This document shows, piece by piece, positions 28,574-37,605 of a stretch of DNA of 64,000 nucleotides. The translations under genes were made by a program, and so were the position numbers. The DNA is from Rubeoparvulum massiliense. GTDB lineage: Bacteria; Bacillota; Bacilli; Rubeoparvulales; Rubeoparvulaceae. The DNA is taken from the NCBI RefSeq assembly GCF_001049895.1, contig NZ_CVPE01000006.1, forward strand, positions 828,503 to 892,502, given 5' to 3'. Under the pieces are notes generated by a model. It searched no databases, was not told the DNA's origin, and was given only the letters and a program-made list of their open reading frames with translations. Each line of letters starts with the position of its first letter. Positions within the stretch are counted from its first letter, which is position 1.

Positions 28574-28993
28574 TTATTCTCCCTCACAGTTGACACAAGG
28601 AACAGGGCCTCCCCCATTCTCTTTAAAAACCTTCTCTGTGAGCTGAATGGTGATCATATTGGTCACGATTTGTAGCAGATCATTTAATTCCTGCTGCGAC
28701 TGCTTAAATTCTTGAACCAAAGGAACTTCATCTAATTGCGCCATCATAGCATCGATCTCTTCATCCTTCTGTTTCGCCATGTCTTCCCGATTAAAGGCAT
28801 GCTCGAGATGAGTAGCTTCCTTCTGCTTCCGTTTAATCTGCGCGATCATTTGCTGAACATGCTGACTTTGTTGGATCTTTTTTTCTGCCTGCTGAAAGAA
28901 TTGGACCTCTTGGGACTGTGCCAACATACTGGCTAATTCTTTGGTTTTTGCCATAATCTCTTCTTTACTATATGACTGTGTTGTTTTTGTCAT
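28574..28993 (-). CDS. ricA: RicA/YmcA, subunit of the RicAFT (YmcA-YlbF-YaaT) complex
   Basis: 139 residues, almost all helical, of the YlbF/YmcA family, ending PVPCVNCEGE. The two C-terminal cysteines fit the iron-sulfur cluster ligands reported for RicAFT. The complex speeds the sporulation phosphorelay, competence and biofilm formation and guides RNase Y (rny is also in this window) in maturing polycistronic mRNAs. The start ATG 28993 is 7 nt after GGAGG. It lies directly after miaB, 15 bp apart. Confidence 0.88.
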   Translation of the reverse strand: MTKTTQSYSKEEIMAKTKELASMLAQSQEVQFFQQAEKKIQQSQHVQQMIAQIKRKQKEATHLEHAFNREDMAKQKDEEIDAMMAQLDEVPLVQEFKQSQQELNDLLQIVTNMITIQLTEKVFKENGGGPVPCVNCEGE

Positions 28994-29007
28994 CACTAGC
29001 CCTCCCT

Positions 29008-30504
29008 CTACTCTGTAAAAACCTGCTCACCATTCAATGTCCAAGTAAGTGGATCGGTGATACGTACATAGACAAATTGACCAATACTGGAGGTATCCCC
29101 CTTAAAATGAACCAATTTATTGGTACGTGTGCGACCAGCTAGTACATCAGGATTGGTCTTGGACTCTCCCTCAACCAGGACTTCAAGAACTTGATCACGG
29201 AGTGCTTCATTTTTGCGGCGACTAATCTCATTCTGCACATCAAGTAGATGTTGAAGACGCTCTTTCTTCACCTCTTCGGAGATATCATCCTGCATCTTCG
29301 CAGCAGGGGTGCCCTCCCGTGGCGAATAGATAAAGGTGAAGGCGGAATCATATTCTACCTCTTTAACTAAGGAGAGTGTTTCTTCAAACATCTCGTCCGT
29401 TTCACCCGGAAAGCCTACGATAATATCTGTTGTAAGTGATACATCAGGAATGGCCTCCTTAATTCGGTGAACGAGATCAAGATAAGTCTCCCGCGTATAT
29501 TTCCGAGCCATCAGCTTGAGCATGGCATTGCTCCCTGATTGAACGGGAAGATGGATATGCTCCATGAGATTCCCCTTCTTGGCAAGCACATCGATGAGAT
29601 GTTGGTCGAAATCGCTAGGATAACTGGTGGTGAACCGCACCCTTGGTATGCCAATCTTACGAATCTCATCCATTAAATCTCCGAAGCCATATTGGATATG
29701 GGAGAAATCCTTCCCATAAGCATTCACATTCTGCCCCAGCAGCGTCACCTCTTGATAGCCAAGGCGAGCGAGCTCACGAACTTCAGCGATAACGTCCTCA
29801 GGATGACGACTCCGTTCCTTGCCACGGGTATAGGGTACGATACAATAGGTGCAGAACTTATCGCAGCCATACATAATATTGACCCAGGCCTTCAAGCCAT
29901 CTTGTCTGACCTTGGGGAGGTTTTCGACGATATCCCCCTCTTTCGACCAAACCTCTACCACCATCTCCTTGGAATAGAGTGCTTCTTGAAGTAAATAGGG
30001 AAGGCGATGGATATTATGGGTGCCTAGAATCAAGTCAATATGTTGATATTTTTGCATAATGGTGTTGACCACAGATTCCTCTTGGGACATACATCCGGCT
30101 ACACCAACAATTAAGTGGGGACGTTCCCGCTTTAGCGTCTTCATTCGGCCTAGATGGCCAAATACTTTATCTTCAGCGTTTTCACGGATGGCGCAGGTAT
30201 TAAATAGAATGACATCGGCATCCTCTTCTTGCTCCGTTGCAGTATATCCCATATTCTCAAGAATACCTGCCATCACTTCTGAATCATGTTCATTCATTTG
30301 ACAACCAAATGTACGGATTAAATAGTGCTTTCCTTCTCCTAATCGGTGCAACTCTTGCGGTAAATCACCAAATTGCACTACTTCAATCTCTTCTTTCCCC
30401 CGCCGTTTCCCCAGTGAAAGATTGGGAGTGGAGAGTACTTTAAATTTATTTGACCGGATAGATTTTGAGTCTTGGGTCAAATTGTTACGATCGGTCGTTG
30501 TCAC
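29008..30504 (-). CDS. miaB: tRNA-2-methylthio-N6-dimethylallyladenosine synthase MiaB
   Basis: 498 residues. The N-terminal MTTase domain has [17 protein letters not shown], the radical-SAM domain has [16 protein letters not shown] (CxxxCxxC), and a C-terminal TRAM domain ends the protein. It adds the methylthio group to i6A37 made by MiaA. It carries an N-terminal extension of about 60 residues before the MTTase domain. The start is GTG 30504, set by GGAGG 7 nt upstream. Confidence 0.95.
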   Translation of the reverse strand: MTTTDRNNLTQDSKSIRSNKFKVLSTPNLSLGKRRGKEEIEVVQFGDLPQELHRLGEGKHYLIRTFGCQMNEHDSEVMAGILENMGYTATEQEEDADVILFNTCAIRENAEDKVFGHLGRMKTLKRERPHLIVGVAGCMSQEESVVNTIMQKYQHIDLILGTHNIHRLPYLLQEALYSKEMVVEVWSKEGDIVENLPKVRQDGLKAWVNIMYGCDKFCTYCIVPYTRGKERSRHPEDVIAEVRELARLGYQEVTLLGQNVNAYGKDFSHIQYGFGDLMDEIRKIGIPRVRFTTSYPSDFDQHLIDVLAKKGNLMEHIHLPVQSGSNAMLKLMARKYTRETYLDLVHRIKEAIPDVSLTTDIIVGFPGETDEMFEETLSLVKEVEYDSAFTFIYSPREGTPAAKMQDDISEEVKKERLQHLLDVQNEISRRKNEALRDQVLEVLVEGESKTNPDVLAGRTRTNKLVHFKGDTSSIGQFVYVRITDPLTWTLNGEQVFTE

Positions 30505-30601
30505 ACTGGAACCTCCTTTTACAACATCTGCATGGGATTAATGTCTTAGTTATTATAGCAAAATCTTCACAGCATCACCAAGTAAAAGCACTTGGTATCT
30601 G

Positions 30602-30877
30602 TCATGGCGCATCCCTGTAATCATGCTCATCTCCAAAAGGAAATGAAAAGCTTCGATTGAACTGTTGTTGACCCCAATCTCGTAGGAATTGCTGTAAGCA
30701 ATGAAGAAATTCCTTGCGCCAGCTATATTCAATCTGTAGCTGGTAGATCATATCTATCTCATTGCAGGTAAATGCTACAAGGACTTCATGTTCGATCTGG
30801 GTTAATGCATCCTCCTGCTGATGAATCACCTGAGATATCCGTTGAAAGCGGTTCTCTAGATCGGTGGGCTGTATCAT
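30602..30877 (-). CDS. Hypothetical small helical protein
   Basis: 91 residues, not recognised. It is helical (LENRFQRISQVIHQQEDALTQIEHEVLVAF) with a short tail rich in Phe and Asp. Its start overlaps the stop of the next gene upstream (ATGA type), so the two are translated together. The layout 'coiled coil, then hub of short helices' resembles the C-terminal part of that neighbour. Confidence 0.5.
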   Translation of the reverse strand: MIQPTDLENRFQRISQVIHQQEDALTQIEHEVLVAFTCNEIDMIYQLQIEYSWRKEFLHCLQQFLRDWGQQQFNRSFSFPFGDEHDYRDAP

Positions 30878-31791
30878 TGCTGATTCATATCACCCTTCCA
30901 CTGCTGAAGAACTTGCTCAAGATCATGAAGTGCTTGCTCATTCTGCTGCTTCTCTGCCATTAAGCGTTGAATCTCTCCCATATTATTCGTAGTGAAGGAT
31001 TGAAGCACCTCTTCCTGCATGGCTTGATTCCGCTCCTTCAGCAATTGAACAGAGTGCTCAAGCTGTTGAACCACGGTTGTAAATACTGGCTGTTGATTTT
31101 CTAGATTCTCCATATGATAATTCTCTCCTTTATTCTGTATCTTTACTTCTTCAACAATATCCTCATCGTCAATTAAGAACTGCTCTTCCCATACTTTAAA
31201 GCGTGAATCAGCCTCAGGTAGGAAGAGATAACGTTCCCGTGGCATTTGCCAACGTTGCTCCATCATCCGTACAATCTCTTGGAGCCTTCCGCCCTTCATC
31301 CCTTCAGCACGTAATAATTGATAGATCTGATCATTACAGATAAACCACGAACGCAGAAACCAGCGCTCATCGCCTTCAACCTGAAGAAAGCGGATATCTT
31401 CTTCTAGGGGAAGGGATGCTTTCATATGTCCGATGAGATGGCGTTTCCACAAATGCTGACGGATCTGCTCGGTGGTTAAAGGATGTTTTCTTTGCTGAAA
31501 TAGAAGGATGATTCGATCAGCTAATGGATTTTGAGACTGCTTTAATTGGACAATGGCTTGGGAGGTACCGTACATAATCGGTCCTTCCTCCTTGACCAAA
31601 ACATCCTGGATGATTTGATGGGAGGGGAGTTCTTTCAACGGATTGGACACAAATTGAGGAAACTCCTCCTTCAATTGCTCCAAGCGTAGCTCTAGTTCTG
31701 CCATGGATAAGGAAAGCTCACCTGAACGAAAGGCTAACTTCACTAGACTGCTTATGGTATAACAGGGACGTCTCATGGCTGTTCTCCTCAC
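30874..31791 (-). CDS. Hypothetical protein with C-terminal coiled coil
   Basis: 305 residues, not recognised. The region 60-160 (HQIIQDVLVKEEGPIMYGTSQAIVQ, LTTEQIRQHLWKRHLIGHM) looks like winged-helix-type helices. The last 80 residues form a coiled coil (VVQQLEHSVQLLKERNQAMQEEVLQSF). No signal peptide. It lies between kbl and miaB with the 91-residue partner; in B. subtilis these two genes are adjacent, so this pair is an insertion in the block. Confidence 0.5.
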   Translation of the reverse strand: MRRTAMRRPCYTISSLVKLAFRSGELSLSMAELELRLEQLKEEFPQFVSNPLKELPSHQIIQDVLVKEEGPIMYGTSQAIVQLKQSQNPLADRIILLFQQRKHPLTTEQIRQHLWKRHLIGHMKASLPLEEDIRFLQVEGDERWFLRSWFICNDQIYQLLRAEGMKGGRLQEIVRMMEQRWQMPRERYLFLPEADSRFKVWEEQFLIDDEDIVEEVKIQNKGENYHMENLENQQPVFTTVVQQLEHSVQLLKERNQAMQEEVLQSFTTNNMGEIQRLMAEKQQNEQALHDLEQVLQQWKGDMNQQ

Positions 31792-31817
31792 TTTTTACTT
31801 TTTTATCATGATGATCG

Positions 31818-31856
31818 AAAAAAACAGTAGCAGTAGGCTGCTACTGTTTTTATTAT
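31818..31856 (-). terminator. Intrinsic terminator of kbl
   Basis: AAAAACAGTAGCAG pairs with CTGCTACTGTTTTT (14 bp, loop TAGG), with A- and T-runs on both sides. Confidence 0.9.
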
Positions 31857-31899
31857 ACAAAGAAATCCTTCATAGACAAAGGCTTGATCGCAAAAACAC

Positions 31900-33075
31900 T
31901 TAGATTACCTTTTCTTCCTTCCCAACCTTAGCAAAGATCGCAAGGGCCTCGCTTAAATCTGCCTTCGAATGCACTGCAGATACGATGGCGCGGATCCGTG
32001 CTTTTCCTTTAGCCACGGTTGGGTAAGCAATTCCTTGCGCAAAAACACCGTTTGCAAGGAGGCGATCTGAGAAGCGCATGGTCATGGCTTCATCACCCAA
32101 GAGCACAGGTGTAATAGGGGATTCACTGGTACCAATATCAAAGCCTAGATCCTTCAGCCCAGCCTTAAAGAAGCGCGTATTCTCCCACAGTCTCTCAATC
32201 CATTCTGGCTCCGTCAATAAGACATCAATGGCAGCCAGATTGGCAGCAACTACAGCAGGAGGATGGGAGGTGCTGAACAAGAAGGGCCGACCACGGTGAA
32301 TTAAGTACTCACGAACCACTTGAGCACTGGCAATATAGCCACCTAATACACCGATGGCTTTCGAAAGTGTACCTACTTGGATATGAACACGTCCATGCAA
32401 ATGAAAATGATCCACTGTGCCTCGACCATTTTCTCCGAATACTCCACTGGCATGGGCATCATCTACCATCACTAAGGCATCATAGTTCTCACACAGCTCC
32501 ACAATCTCTGGGAGGCGTGCCACATCACCGTCCATACTAAAGACCCCATCTGTAACAACAAGGCGCTTCCGATAATGCTGGGTCTCTTGAAGAGCCTTCT
32601 CTAAATCCTTCAGATCGGAATGTCGATAAATCCGACGGGCTGCTTTGGTTAAGCGGATCCCATCGATGATGGAAGCATGATTCAGCTCATCACTAATCAC
32701 CACATCTTGTTCATCTAATAGAGCTGATAGCACTCCCACATTGGCAGTGAAGCCTGACTGAAATACGAGCGTAGCTTCAGTCTGTTTGAAGTTAGCCAGC
32801 TTCCGTTCAAGCTCCTCATGCATCTCCATCGTACCAGCGATGGTACGAACCGAGCCTGTTCCAACACCATATGCTTCCACTGCCTGCTTCGCTGCTTCAA
32901 CCAAGCGCGGATGGTTGGTTAATCCCAAGTAGTTATTGGAAGAGAGCTGTATGAGTTCCTTTCCATCAATAATAATACGACCTCCTTGGGGAGATTGAAG
33001 CGGAACCAAGGAACGAAATACGCCTTGCTCCTTCATGTCATTTAGCTCCACTTCTAAATATTCGAATCCTTTCAT
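31900..33075 (-). CDS. kbl: Glycine C-acetyltransferase (2-amino-3-ketobutyrate CoA ligase)
   Basis: 391 residues, alpha-oxoamine synthase family. QLSSNNYLGLTNHPRL, GTGSVRTIAGTMEMHEELE, VMVDDAHASGVFGENGRG and VGTLSKAIGVLGGY (PLP Lys) are present. It splits 2-amino-3-ketobutyrate to glycine and acetyl-CoA. It is downstream of tdh (12 bp), which makes the substrate, so the two form the threonine-degradation operon. Confidence 0.93.
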   Translation of the reverse strand: MKGFEYLEVELNDMKEQGVFRSLVPLQSPQGGRIIIDGKELIQLSSNNYLGLTNHPRLVEAAKQAVEAYGVGTGSVRTIAGTMEMHEELERKLANFKQTEATLVFQSGFTANVGVLSALLDEQDVVISDELNHASIIDGIRLTKAARRIYRHSDLKDLEKALQETQHYRKRLVVTDGVFSMDGDVARLPEIVELCENYDALVMVDDAHASGVFGENGRGTVDHFHLHGRVHIQVGTLSKAIGVLGGYIASAQVVREYLIHRGRPFLFSTSHPPAVVAANLAAIDVLLTEPEWIERLWENTRFFKAGLKDLGFDIGTSESPITPVLLGDEAMTMRFSDRLLANGVFAQGIAYPTVAKGKARIRAIVSAVHSKADLSEALAIFAKVGKEEKVI

Positions 33076-33087
33076 CTTAGAATTCCC

Positions 33088-34149
33088 TCACTCTCCATTG
33101 GGTAGTAAGACCACTTTTCCTGCCTTTCCTTCTTTGATTAAGGTAAAAGCCTCTTCAAAGCGTTCTAAAGACAAACGATGGGTGATTAATGGTGTCAAAT
33201 CAACACGGCCAGACTGAAGCAATGCCGCAGTCTGTTGCCAAGTAGAGAACATACGACGGCCGGTGATGCCCTGAACCGTAATTCCTTTAAACACGAGCTC
33301 ATTGGCAATGTCTAGGACGACCTCCTGCGCGGGAATACCCAGCATGGAGATCCGTCCACCATTGGTTACCATCTGGAACCCTTGGCGAATCGCTTGCGGA
33401 TGACCTGACATCTCTAACACCACATCGACTCCATGGCCATCTGTTAGCTCTAAAACCCGCTCTACAGGGTTCTCTTTCGTAGATAGGATCAGATGATCAG
33501 CACCTAACCGCTTCGCTAGCTCTAAACGAAATGGGTTAATATCGATGGCGATGACTTGATGTGCACCTGCTGCCTGTGCAACGGGAACACTCATGATGCC
33601 AATCGGACCACAACCAATGACCGCTACACTCTTCCCTACCACTTCCCCAGCTAGCGTTGTATGAACAGCATTCCCCATTGGTTCCTGAATGGAAGCGATT
33701 TCAAAAGAGAGTGTTTTAGAATTTTTCCAAATATTTCGTGCAGGTACTTTTACATATTGCGCAAAGCACCCGGGAATGTCCACACCGAGGATCTGAGTCT
33801 CCTTACAGATATGAAAATCACCTTGTAAGCATTGAGGACACCGGCCGCAGACCACATGGGTCTCAGCTGAGACATAGTCACCGATGGCTACATGAGTAAC
33901 CTGCTCCCCGATCGCCACCACAACACCAGCAAATTCATGGCCAAAGATCATCGGTACTTGTCCAAATCGCCGTTCTGCCCAAGCATCCCACGTGTAGATA
34001 TGATAATCTGTGCCACAGATGGAGGCAGCCTTTACTTCAACTAAGACCTCATCATGACCAATCCTTGGTATTGGAACCTTTTCTAAACGAGCACCTGGAC
34101 CCCGTTCATGTTTCACGATGGCTTGCATCAATTCTGCCAACCGTCTCAC
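33088..34149 (-). CDS. tdh: L-threonine 3-dehydrogenase
   Basis: About 345-353 residues, zinc-dependent MDR family. The catalytic zinc site is CGTDYHIYTWD with GHEFAG, the structural zinc site is CGRCPQCLQGDFHIC, and the NAD fold is VIGCGPIGIM. It oxidises threonine to 2-amino-3-ketobutyrate. The start is unclear: GTG 34149 is very close to GAGGAG, TTG 34140 is better spaced, and ATG 34128 aligns best with B. subtilis Tdh. Confidence 0.92.
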   Translation of the reverse strand: MRRLAELMQAIVKHERGPGARLEKVPIPRIGHDEVLVEVKAASICGTDYHIYTWDAWAERRFGQVPMIFGHEFAGVVVAIGEQVTHVAIGDYVSAETHVVCGRCPQCLQGDFHICKETQILGVDIPGCFAQYVKVPARNIWKNSKTLSFEIASIQEPMGNAVHTTLAGEVVGKSVAVIGCGPIGIMSVPVAQAAGAHQVIAIDINPFRLELAKRLGADHLILSTKENPVERVLELTDGHGVDVVLEMSGHPQAIRQGFQMVTNGGRISMLGIPAQEVVLDIANELVFKGITVQGITGRRMFSTWQQTAALLQSGRVDLTPLITHRLSLERFEEAFTLIKEGKAGKVVLLPNGE

Positions 34150-34227
34150 CCTCTCCTCAACATGACTAACCTATGATCACCTTCTAAGGCGAATTATACC
34201 ATTGAAGGGAAAAATATGACAAGGAGA

Positions 34228-34809
34228 TCAATCTCTTCGTTCAATGGCGATCAAGTAAGGTGGACAATTGATTTGATTCATAAACTGATAGCGTAGGACA
34301 GAGAATGCCTGCTGTGGTAGAGAAGCGACAAATTCCTCAACCTCTTTACGTTCCGCTTCGCCACCCTCATGCCCCCAATAGACAACAAGGAGAATAATAC
34401 CACCCTTCTCTAGAAGGGTAAGGGCTGATTTAATGGCAGCAACAGTGGTCTCACCACGGGTAATTATGTTCTTATCTGATCCTGGTAGGTACCCAAGATT
34501 AAACATAACCGCTTCAATGGGCTCATTAACATACTCTAGCAACTGCTCATGCCCAGCCCGAATAAGTTGTACCTGTTCTGAGAGTCCTCTAGCTTGGAGA
34601 TGCTTGCTGGCATTGGTTAATGCAAGCTCCTGTATATCAAAGCCATAAACCTGGCCCTTCTCCCCTACAAGCTGAGCGAGGAAGACAGTATCGTGTCCAT
34701 TCCCTACTGTAGCATCAATCACAGTTGCACCTGGTTTCACATGGGTCATCACTAATTTTTTTGCCATCTCCAAAACAGTGGGAATCCATTGAATTTGCTC
34801 TTTTTCCAT
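34228..34809 (-). CDS. mnmM: tRNA (mnm5s2U34)-methyltransferase MnmM (YtqB-like)
   Basis: 193 residues, class I SAM methyltransferase. VIDATVGNGHDTVFLA (SAM loop), FNLGYLPGSDK (family hallmark in place of NPPY) and a VYWGHEGGEAE motif match YtqB. YtqB completes mnm5(s2)U34 by methylating the aminomethyl group. It is read away from helD. Confidence 0.85.
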   Translation of the reverse strand: MEKEQIQWIPTVLEMAKKLVMTHVKPGATVIDATVGNGHDTVFLAQLVGEKGQVYGFDIQELALTNASKHLQARGLSEQVQLIRAGHEQLLEYVNEPIEAVMFNLGYLPGSDKNIITRGETTVAAIKSALTLLEKGGIILLVVYWGHEGGEAERKEVEEFVASLPQQAFSVLRYQFMNQINCPPYLIAIERRD

Positions 34810-34845
34810 CTTGCTCTCTCCTTCGTTACGATCCTGAATTCATAG

Positions 34846-34876
34846 AAAAAACGGAGACGTCATTGGCGTCCCCGTT
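34846..34876 (-). terminator. Terminator-like hairpin in the mnmM leader
   Basis: AACGGAGACG (34850-34859) pairs with CGTCCCCGTT (34867-34876) with one mismatch, and reads into UUUUUC on the minus strand. No minus-strand gene ends upstream of it, so it would act inside the mnmM leader. Confidence 0.5.
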
Positions 34877-34906
34877 CGATGTACGTCAATCCATAATAAA
34901 AAAGCA

Positions 34907-34935
34907 TTGTCTTCTATAAAGCTCTATGGTACAAT
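34907..34935 (+). promoter_or_regulatory. Sigma-A promoter of helD
   Basis: TTGTCT (34907-34912), a 17-nt spacer, then TACAAT (34930-34935). The transcript would have a leader of about 100 nt containing the palindrome at 34963-34990. Confidence 0.7.
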
Positions 34936-34962
34936 CAAAAATGGTCACATTTTTAATGAATT

Positions 34963-34990
34963 TAATATATATTTATCCAAATATATATTA
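34963..34990. repeat. Perfect AT-only inverted repeat in the helD leader
   Basis: TAATATATATTT (34963-34974), loop ATCC, then AAATATATATTA (34979-34990). It lies between the helD promoter and its ribosome site and could fold in the mRNA or bind a dimeric regulator. Confidence 0.5.
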
Positions 34991-35041
34991 ACACAAAATA
35001 AGTACTCGTGTCAATACTTGTTTCAAAAGAGGGGTGTTTTT

Positions 35042-37390
35042 TTGAATAAGAAGACGTATGAGTGGCAGAAAGAGCAAGCACGTGTGGATCAAGTTGTCCA
35101 GGAAATCCATGACCAAATTGATTCTCTTCAGGTACAGGTGGGGCAAATCACAACCACGATTGTAGATATTCGAAAAAATTTCTGGAGCGATGTGACGGTT
35201 AATCTTGAGGATCAATATGAGTTTGCTGAAACTTACGCTAGTATAAAACAGCAAGCAGAGCTACTTTCCGAACGAGAAAGAATGCATCGCCATGCACAAA
35301 ATCGCTTACGGACACTAAAGCGTCTTGAGCAATCACCCTATTTTGGTCGGATCGATTTCAGTGAAGACGATTCCAATCCATTCGAATCCATCTATCTGGG
35401 GATCTCCTCGCTCCGCCATGAGGAGACTGGTCAATTCCTCATCTACGATTGGCGCGCTCCTATCTGTAGTATTTATTATGATTTCCCCCCTGGTCCGGTC
35501 CATTATGAAGCACCTAGCGGCACGATTACAGGAAGACTAGAACGGAAACGCCAATATATGATTCGCCATGGTGAAATTCTAAGTATGTTTGATACAGGAA
35601 TCACCATCGGTGACGAACTTCTGCAGGAGGTATTAGGCAAGCAGGCTGACCCACAGATGAAGAGCATCGTCTCCACCATTCAGAAGGAACAAAATCAGAT
35701 CATACGTAATGAGCATAGCCAATTAATCATTGTACAAGGTGCAGCTGGAAGTGGCAAAACCTCTGCTGCCTTACAAAGAATCGCCTATCTCCTCTATCGA
35801 TACCGAAAGAGCTTACATGCAGAGAATATTCTCCTTTTTTCGCCCAATCCATTATTTAGCACCTATGTATCCACGGTGCTGCCAGAATTAGGCGAGGAGA
35901 ATATGCAGCAGACCACCTTTCAAGAATATCTAGAGTATCACCTCGCCAATTCATATCATGTAGAGGATCCCTATGACCAGCTGGAATATCTCTATTCTTC
36001 CTACACTGATCCAGGGTATGAAGCACGCCTCGAAGGCATCCGCTTTAAGGCGAGTACCCAGTTCCTCCATCTAATGGATGAATATCTTCGTACCCTCGCG
36101 AAGGATGGTATCATCTTTAACCATATCCTCTTTCGTGGGAAACCCTTCATTACAGCAGAGCAGATCAGGGAATACTTTGATTCCATTGATTCATCCCTCA
36201 CCCTTCCTAATCGCATTAGCCTATTGGTGGAATGGCTGCACAAAGAACTGAAGCGAAAAACCAAGTTGGAGAAGAAATCACCCTGGGTAGAGGAAGAAAT
36301 CCAACTCCTTGACCGTGAAGACTTCCTTAAGTCCTATCAAAAATTGCAGAAGAAAAAAGGATACACTGGCGAGCAGTTCAATGATTTCCAACGGGAAGAA
36401 GACATTCTACGAACCATGGTGATTCGAAGACGCTTTAAGCCATTGCATCGCCATGTAGAACAGATGCAGTTTATTAACTATCTAGCCATCTATCGAGCGC
36501 TTTTTACCAATGATCAGCTACTGCAAATCCTCAACAAAGAGCAGCTTCCTCTCCATTGGAAGATGATCTGTGAGCAGACCATTGGCAAACTAGATCAGAA
36601 AATCCTCTCCTACGAAGATGCAACACCTTTTCTTTATCTGAAAGAACGGATGGAAGGCTTTCATAGCAACCATCAGATTCGCCATGTTTTCATCGACGAG
36701 GCGCAAGATTATTCTCCCTTCCAAATAGCCTTGATACGCCATCTTTTTCCCAGAAGTAAGATGACGGTATTAGGCGATGAGAACCAAGGGATCTCTGCCC
36801 ATTCCTCTTCCAATCTTGCCACCCTTGTCAGTCTTTTTGCACCAGAAGAGCAGGAACATTATCATCTGCAGCAAAGCTATCGCTCCACCCAACCGATCGT
36901 GCAGTTTACCCGGCAGCTTCTTCCACAGAACCAAGGGATCATCCCCTTTCAACGGGAAGGTAAAATGCCTACGATAAGTGCTGTAGTAAATCAACATCAC
37001 TTGATCGAACAGATCGTAAGGCGTGTTCAGCAATTACAGGAGCATGGTCATCGAACCATCGCCATCATCTGCAAAACAACAGAAGAGTCAAGGGAAGCTT
37101 ACGCAGCATTGAGCGCACAACTCACCATCCAGCATGTGCAAAAGGCTACGCAAGCCTTTCAGCAGGGTATTGTGCTCATACCAGCATATCTGGCCAAAGG
37201 AATTGAATTCGATGCAGTGATCATTTATAACGCTTCGAGAAGCATCTATGGGAATGCACAAGAAGAAATGGAAAGAAAACTGCTATATACCGCTTGCACA
37301 CGAGCTATGCATGAACTATATCTCTATTATCTAGGAGAGATAAGTCCCTACTTAGCTGAGATATCTGCTAATACCTATGTAAAAGAATAA
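35042..37390 (+). CDS. helD: RNA polymerase recycling motor HelD (UvrD-like helicase)
   Basis: 782 residues. An N-terminal coiled-coil arm (WQKEQARVDQVVQEIHDQIDSLQ) comes before a superfamily 1 motor split by an insertion. Walker A is GAAGSGKTSAALQRIAYLLY near residue 235, motif II is HVFIDEAQDYSPFQ, and motifs LQQSYRSTQPI and TACTRAMHELYLY are also present. It binds RNA polymerase and clears it from DNA. Start is TTG 35042, 7 nt after GAGGGGTG; the longer open frame upstream is leader. The gene has lost its own terminator to the transposon that starts 7 bp after its stop. Confidence 0.92.
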   Translation: MNKKTYEWQKEQARVDQVVQEIHDQIDSLQVQVGQITTTIVDIRKNFWSDVTVNLEDQYEFAETYASIKQQAELLSERERMHRHAQNRLRTLKRLEQSPYFGRIDFSEDDSNPFESIYLGISSLRHEETGQFLIYDWRAPICSIYYDFPPGPVHYEAPSGTITGRLERKRQYMIRHGEILSMFDTGITIGDELLQEVLGKQADPQMKSIVSTIQKEQNQIIRNEHSQLIIVQGAAGSGKTSAALQRIAYLLYRYRKSLHAENILLFSPNPLFSTYVSTVLPELGEENMQQTTFQEYLEYHLANSYHVEDPYDQLEYLYSSYTDPGYEARLEGIRFKASTQFLHLMDEYLRTLAKDGIIFNHILFRGKPFITAEQIREYFDSIDSSLTLPNRISLLVEWLHKELKRKTKLEKKSPWVEEEIQLLDREDFLKSYQKLQKKKGYTGEQFNDFQREEDILRTMVIRRRFKPLHRHVEQMQFINYLAIYRALFTNDQLLQILNKEQLPLHWKMICEQTIGKLDQKILSYEDATPFLYLKERMEGFHSNHQIRHVFIDEAQDYSPFQIALIRHLFPRSKMTVLGDENQGISAHSSSNLATLVSLFAPEEQEHYHLQQSYRSTQPIVQFTRQLLPQNQGIIPFQREGKMPTISAVVNQHHLIEQIVRRVQQLQEHGHRTIAIICKTTEESREAYAALSAQLTIQHVQKATQAFQQGIVLIPAYLAKGIEFDAVIIYNASRSIYGNAQEEMERKLLYTACTRAMHELYLYYLGEISPYLAEISANTYVKE

Positions 37391-37396
37391 AATAAA
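37389..37396. repeat. Target-site duplication, left copy
   Basis: AAAATAAA, identical to 45571-45578, directly abutting the left terminal repeat. It overlaps the helD stop codon by two bases. An 8-bp AT-rich duplication is typical of ISL3-family insertion. Confidence 0.85.
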
Positions 37397-37419
37397 GGGT
37401 ATTCGGATTTTGTGGTGGA
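37397..37419 (+). repeat. Left terminal inverted repeat
   Basis: 23 bp beginning GGGTATTCGGATTT, matching the right end except base 14 (T here, A there). Confidence 0.85.
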
Positions 37420-37605
37420 AAATTAATCAAAATAAATTCCGCCTTGATTCAAATTTTGGGTGGAATTTTGTTATTACATGAATCAATTTCATAAATCTAA
37501 GCCCAACGGGCTCAAGGGTTTTAAAGATAGTAAAAAGGAGTACCTCCCCAAAATCTCGAAATAGTTAAGTGTGAACAAAACCATGAGATTGGAGGAAGAC
37601 TCCCT

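Noticed and set aside
37440-37512. Small hairpins near the left transposon end (AAATTCCGCC/GGTGGAATTT and AGCCC/GGGCT) as attachment sites
   Set aside because: No integrase is present. They are more simply subterminal structures of the transposon or the start of the nested IS.
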